NCBI GenBank assembly: GCA_945897545.1
Contig: CAMDGJ010000162.1
Location: 1-6,469 of the forward strand
Reading direction: 5' to 3'
Length of the DNA stretch: 6,469 nucleotides
Source: Flavobacterium psychrophilum
GTDB lineage: Bacteria; Bacteroidota; Bacteroidia; Flavobacteriales; Flavobacteriaceae
Positions 6,430-6,469 of the stretch are shown one piece after another (position 1 is the first letter of the stretch; each line of letters starts with the position of its first letter). The notes beneath the pieces were generated by a model that was not told where the DNA came from, made no database searches, and saw nothing but the letters and a program-made list of their open reading frames with translations. A program made the position numbers and the translations under genes.

Positions 6430-6469
6430 CGTAGTCAATAATTGGGTTTTAGGGCTCTATTTCTTTGGG

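Larger units (their letters stand above)
5940..6469. other. Non-coding region upstream of the operon, rich in inverted repeats
   Basis: About 530 bases without a credible gene on either strand. The base composition is patchy: G-rich on the plus strand at 5990-6080 and 6120-6150, and very AT-rich at 5940-5980, 6080-6120 and 6360-6410. It contains four separate dyads (5991-6078, 6246-6293, 6290-6351 and 6412-6429) and short direct repeats, including AATGTGCG at 6065 and 6095, and GGGTCGTGTGTCG at 6027 with a spaced copy at 6127-6144. The texture suggests remnants of mobile or recombination sites rather than an ordinary promoter region. Confidence 0.6.

Noticed and set aside
5940..6469. tRNA, riboswitch or CRISPR array in the non-coding region
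   Set aside because: No cloverleaf with a CCA end, no regularly spaced repeats and no recognisable aptamer core was seen. The repeats are few, inverted and irregular.

Overview
This is an AT-rich window of about 38% G+C, judged by eye. Its weak Shine-Dalgarno signals, A-rich leaders, a TAnnTTTG-type promoter element and a compact operon point to a member of the Bacteroidota, either a chromosomal defence island or a mobile region. No marker gene narrows this further.

Layout: every gene is on the minus strand and reads from right to left. In transcription order the window holds: a non-coding, inverted-repeat-rich region (about 5940-6469); a small XRE/Cro-type regulator (5597-5923) with a palindromic candidate operator over its start; a fused nuclease-methyltransferase-specificity protein of the Eco57I (type IIG) kind (2613-5600), interrupted by one in-frame TAA at 3228-3230; a separate Eco57I/TaqI-like adenine-N6 DNA methyltransferase (1019-2626); a very acidic 105-residue protein of unknown function (700-1017); and the first 228 residues of a TOTE-type archaeo-eukaryotic primase (685 down to the window edge). 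Junctions are 4 bp overlap, 14 bp overlap, 1 bp gap and 14 bp gap, so all five genes look like one operon.

How the parts should work together: the regulator probably times expression, as controller proteins do in type II restriction systems. The fused enzyme would cut and modify, and the second methyltransferase would protect host DNA. The acidic protein and the primase protein look like add-ons, giving a compound restriction plus primase defence operon. In this copy the fused enzyme stops at residue 790, inside its target-recognition region. The remaining 204 codons are open, in the same frame and contain no ATG. Restriction is therefore probably off, while the stand-alone methyltransferase stays intact.

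The most notable points are the single nonsense codon in an otherwise whole type IIG gene, the operon-level link of an Eco57I-like system to a TOTE-type primase through an unknown acidic protein, and the operator/start-codon arrangement of the regulator.
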